Below, in pieces: positions 4,322-6,547 of a stretch of 6,547 nucleotides of DNA. The DNA is from Microcaldota archaeon (GTDB lineage Archaea; Micrarchaeota; Micrarchaeia; Micrarchaeales; CABMGC01): positions 1 through 6,547 of the forward strand of contig JASHTL010000086.1 of NCBI GenBank assembly GCA_030040595.1, in the 5' to 3' direction. The translations under genes and the position numbers were made by a program. The notes below the pieces were generated by a model. That model worked only from the letters and a program-made list of their open reading frames with translations, ran no database searches and had not been told where the DNA came from. Position 1 is the first letter of the stretch; the number at the start of each line of letters is the position of its first letter.

Positions 4322-6547
4322 ATGGTGCATCAGCAGAGGCTGCAGTCAGCCATGGATTACCTGATGACTTATAGCATAGCAATACTGATAATCGCTATAG
4401 TCATTGGCATATTCTACTACCTTGGCGTATTTGGTAGTACTGCTGCTTTCCCAAGCGTTTGCATACCTTCTACGGGCTATCTGTGCGCTAGCCCCATGCT
4501 CAACTCAGCGGGAAACTTAAACGTTACCCTAGGCCAGGCAAGTGGCACACAAATCACCGTAACAGGCACAGCATGCACAAACACTACATCAACCCCTTCC
4601 AACATTATATCGACATATGTGGTTGTCCCGAGCCAGAGTCAGACTGCATTTACATTCCAATGCCCAGCAGTAGGCAACGCAATAGGGAAAAGCTATCGTG
4701 GATACCTCTGGCTGGTATATAACACGCAAACTCAGACAGGATTAATGGCTAGGGCTGCATCATTTACTACAAGCGTTACAAGCATAGGATCTAGTAATAT
4801 CAATGTTGTTGTCACGTTATGCAGTGGTGCTAAGGAATCTGGATCAACCAGCCTGACTGATAACTCTGTATGCAGCCTCTATTTCTGCGTGGGTTCTAAC
4901 TATGACACATACATGACCGCCATTAGTTGGAGTAAAGATGCAGTATCCCAGTCCTCATCAAACATGTGGTCTGCAACCGGCAGCCAGCCTTCGAATACAT
5001 GTTCAGTTACTCTGGCATCGAACTCTTATATTTCAGACCAGGCAATAGACATTCTAGGATTCAACGGTATTAGCACATACAGTATAATAAATTCACCTAC
5101 CTCCCTGTACCAGAGTAGTTTCAATTCTGTTTATTCTCTCACGTCTACATCTAACGCAGTCGTACTTGTGGGTTGCGGCGATAGTTCATGCAGCACACTC
5201 AAAGTGCCAAAAACTTGCACCGAAGAGGAATACGAATCTGGATCTGTAGGCACATCGGAGATCGCCTTCTGTCCATCACAACCTGCGGGAAATTATCTCA
5301 TAAACACAACAAGTGGCGACTTTGAGTCAGTAGAAGTTGCGCTGCTGAGTGGATCATACGCAACAGTAAATGTCGTACCTACACTCACATTCTCCAACGG
5401 CACTTCGTCATTGACTGGGTCTGTAGATATCTTAACCGCATCTGTGTCCTTGTGGTTGCCTCAGGACAAGGCCGAAATTAAATACTGTTCTGGAATTAAT
5501 TGCAGCCCATCGAATATTCTGGTTTCCGGAATCGGATCAGTCACATATGACACAAATGACCTCACAGCGGGTCCATATTCTTTCGAAGCATGCGACGTGA
5601 ACGAGAACACCTGTGGACAGGCTATGTCTGCCAATATAATTGTCAATTCCACCCTATTTTGCGGAGCTTCAGGAACAGCTAATTCGTTGACACTCTCGAT
5701 GAATTCAAGTTGTAGCCTCTACTTCTGTGCAGGATCAATTTATGATACAACTATGAAATCTACCAGTTGGAACGACGATGTTGTTTCGGATACCCAATCA
5801 AACATGTACTCCGCGACTGGCAGCCAGGACTCAGATACGTGTTCAGTGACTCTCTCATCAAACTCCTATATCGAATACCAGACTCTTAGCATCATAGGAT
5901 TCAACGGCGTCAGTTCTTACAACCTCATAAATTCTCCAAGTTCCATGGTGGAAGGAAACTCTGTCTATTCTTTAACGTCTACCTCCAATGATGTAATCAT
6001 AGTAGGCCGCGGCGCCGGAGGCGAGGGATGCAGCGGTCTAAAGGTGCCAAAAGCATGTATACCCCAGACATATGAGTATGTCACTGGTTCAGGATCTGAA
6101 ATCGTCTTCTGTCCATCACAGCCCGCAGGAAATTACCTGGTAAACGTTACTGGCGGAGGATGGGATTCTATAGAAGTCGCGCTGCTTACTGGATCTTATG
6201 CAACAGTAAATGTCGTTCCGGCACTCACATTTTCCAACGGCACCTCCCCACTTACTGGGTCTATTGACATTCTAAATGCCTCCGTATCCCCATGGCTGCC
6301 TCAGGACAAGGCCGAAATTAAATACTGTTCTGGAATTAATTGCAGCCCATCAAATGTTCTCGTTTCCGGAATCGGATCAGTCACATATGACACAAATGAC
6401 CTCACCGCTGGTCCATATTATTTCGAAGCATGCGACGTGAACGAGAACACCTGTGGACAGGCTATGTCTGCCAATATAATTGTCAATTCCACCCTATTTT
6501 GCGGAGCTTCAGGAACAGCTAATTCGTTGACACTCTCGATGAATTCA
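4322..6547 (+). CDS. Large modular surface protein with pilin-like N-terminus (3' end outside window)
   Basis: Seen: an open frame from the ATG at 4322 to the window end, 742 codons without a stop. Residues 1-18 (MVHQQRLQSAMDYLMTYS) followed by a hydrophobic helix (19-37) match an archaeal class III (type IV pilin-like) signal, in which a short basic part precedes the helix. Residues about 38-158 form a leader domain with Cys pairs, GYLCASP and GQASGTQITVTGTACT. From about 159 onward come tandem modules of about 280 residues: two complete (159-437 and 438-717) and the start of a third. Each module has a Cys-rich first part (CSLYFC...SATGSQ...CSVTL) and a final part of about 90 residues that looks like a beta-sandwich or Ig-like fold (LTFSNGT...AEIKYC...GPY.FEACD). 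About a dozen N-x-S/T sequons and 11-12 Cys per module suit an exported, glycosylated, disulfide-bonded protein. Inferred role: cell-surface adhesin or stalk, possibly for host contact. Base composition is visibly more AT-rich than the minus-strand genes. The exact function is unknown. Confidence 0.9.
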   Translation, partial: MVHQQRLQSAMDYLMTYSIAILIIAIVIGIFYYLGVFGSTAAFPSVCIPSTGYLCASPMLNSAGNLNVTLGQASGTQITVTGTACTNTTSTPSNIISTYVVVPSQSQTAFTFQCPAVGNAIGKSYRGYLWLVYNTQTQTGLMARAASFTTSVTSIGSSNINVVVTLCSGAKESGSTSLTDNSVCSLYFCVGSNYDTYMTAISWSKDAVSQSSSNMWSATGSQPSNTCSVTLASNSYISDQAIDILGFNGISTYSIINSPTSLYQSSFNSVYSLTSTSNAVVLVGCGDSSCSTLKVPKTCTEEEYESGSVGTSEIAFCPSQPAGNYLINTTSGDFESVEVALLSGSYATVNVVPTLTFSNGTSSLTGSVDILTASVSLWLPQDKAEIKYCSGINCSPSNILVSGIGSVTYDTNDLTAGPYSFEACDVNENTCGQAMSANIIVNSTLFCGASGTANSLTLSMNSSCSLYFCAGSIYDTTMKSTSWNDDVVSDTQSNMYSATGSQDSDTCSVTLSSNSYIEYQTLSIIGFNGVSSYNLINSPSSMVEGNSVYSLTSTSNDVIIVGRGAGGEGCSGLKVPKACIPQTYEYVTGSGSEIVFCPSQPAGNYLVNVTGGGWDSIEVALLTGSYATVNVVPALTFSNGTSPLTGSIDILNASVSPWLPQDKAEIKYCSGINCSPSNVLVSGIGSVTYDTNDLTAGPYYFEACDVNENTCGQAMSANIIVNSTLFCGASGTANSLTLSMNS
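4796..5632 (+). repeat. Module 1 of the surface-protein tandem array
   Basis: Residues 159-437. Aligned to module 2 it shares CSLYFC, SNM.SATGSQ, TCSVTL.SNSYI, GFNG, INSP, SVYSLTSTSN, LKVPK, FCPSQPAGNYL, EVALL.GSYATVNVVP and the whole final part. It is one codon shorter near its start (28 versus 29 residues to the first shared Cys) and differs from module 2 by further compensating indels near 5113-5190. Its first segment (SSNINVVVTLCSGAKESG) is the most diverged from the other copies. Confidence 0.85.
5457..5707 (+). repeat. Near-identical segment shared with 6297-6547
   Basis: These 251 bases match 6297-6547 with six mismatches (four silent, plus Ile to Val and Ser to Tyr). The last 127 (5581-5707 against 6421-6547) are exact. 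The 60 columns just before (5401-5460 against 6241-6300) have 19 mismatches, so identity changes abruptly near 5457. The segment spans the end of one module and the start of the next, so its edges do not match the module borders. Confidence 0.85.
5633..6472 (+). repeat. Module 2 of the surface-protein tandem array
   Basis: Residues 438-717, 840 bp. Corresponding positions in modules 1 and 2 (for example 4871 and 5711, 5461 and 6301) are exactly 840 bp apart, although two codons are lost around SVYSL and two gained around GRGAGGEGC. It carries six N-x-S/T sequons (NST, NSS, NVT, NGT, NAS, NCS) and 11 cysteines, an odd number, so not all can pair within one module. Confidence 0.85.
6473..6547 (+). 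repeat. Start of module 3 (cut by window end)
   Basis: The last 75 bases repeat the start of module 2 at 5633-5707 without a mismatch, covering the NIIVNSTLFCGASG...LSMNS segment. The array therefore continues past the window by at least part of a third unit, and the true protein is well over 742 residues. Confidence 0.8.

Noticed and set aside
5461..5652. 63-codon minus-strand ORF inside the surface-protein gene
   Set aside because: It is antisense to the repeated module part, with no promoter or ribosome-binding site seen.

Overview
The window reads as archaeal, most likely from the DPANN radiation and possibly Micrarchaeota. The translation genes are archaeal in type: aRF1 with NIKS and GGQ, and a membrane-anchored LonB. 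TATA boxes sit close to the predicted start codons, as expected for leaderless or short-leader transcripts. The large surface protein opens with a QSAMDYLMTY-type class III (pilin-like) signal followed by a long hydrophobic helix, a style I associate with Micrarchaeota. The lineage is an inference from protein style, not from a marker-gene comparison.

Left half, minus strand. Three genes lie head to tail in transcription order: serS (seryl-tRNA synthetase), a HAD-family phosphatase resembling pyrimidine 5'-nucleotidases, and prf1 (aRF1). The first gap is 12 nt and contains a good Shine-Dalgarno site; the second is 31 nt. This looks like one translation-related operon. After a 217-nt gap comes lonB, also on the minus strand, cut by the left edge of the window, with its own TATA box. 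That gap also holds a perfect palindromic TATA-like element, an 11-bp inverted repeat placed where a transcript from that element would begin, and a GC-rich hairpin just upstream of the lonB promoter. Together they are a candidate small non-coding RNA or regulatory region.

Centre. Between serS and the divergent surface-protein gene are 93 nt containing a tandem duplication of a 34-bp, TATA-bearing unit. It probably serves as promoter for both directions.

Right third, plus strand. One reading frame starts at 4322 and stays open to the window end (742 codons seen). It encodes a pilin-like N-terminus, a leader domain, and a tandem array of about 280-residue, cysteine- and sequon-rich modules. 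The two full modules differ strongly in their first two thirds. From 5457/6297 onward they become almost identical, and the last 127 bp are exact. That mosaic suggests recent gene conversion or unequal recombination in a modular surface adhesin. It is the least ordinary item in the window and my best candidate for something undescribed.
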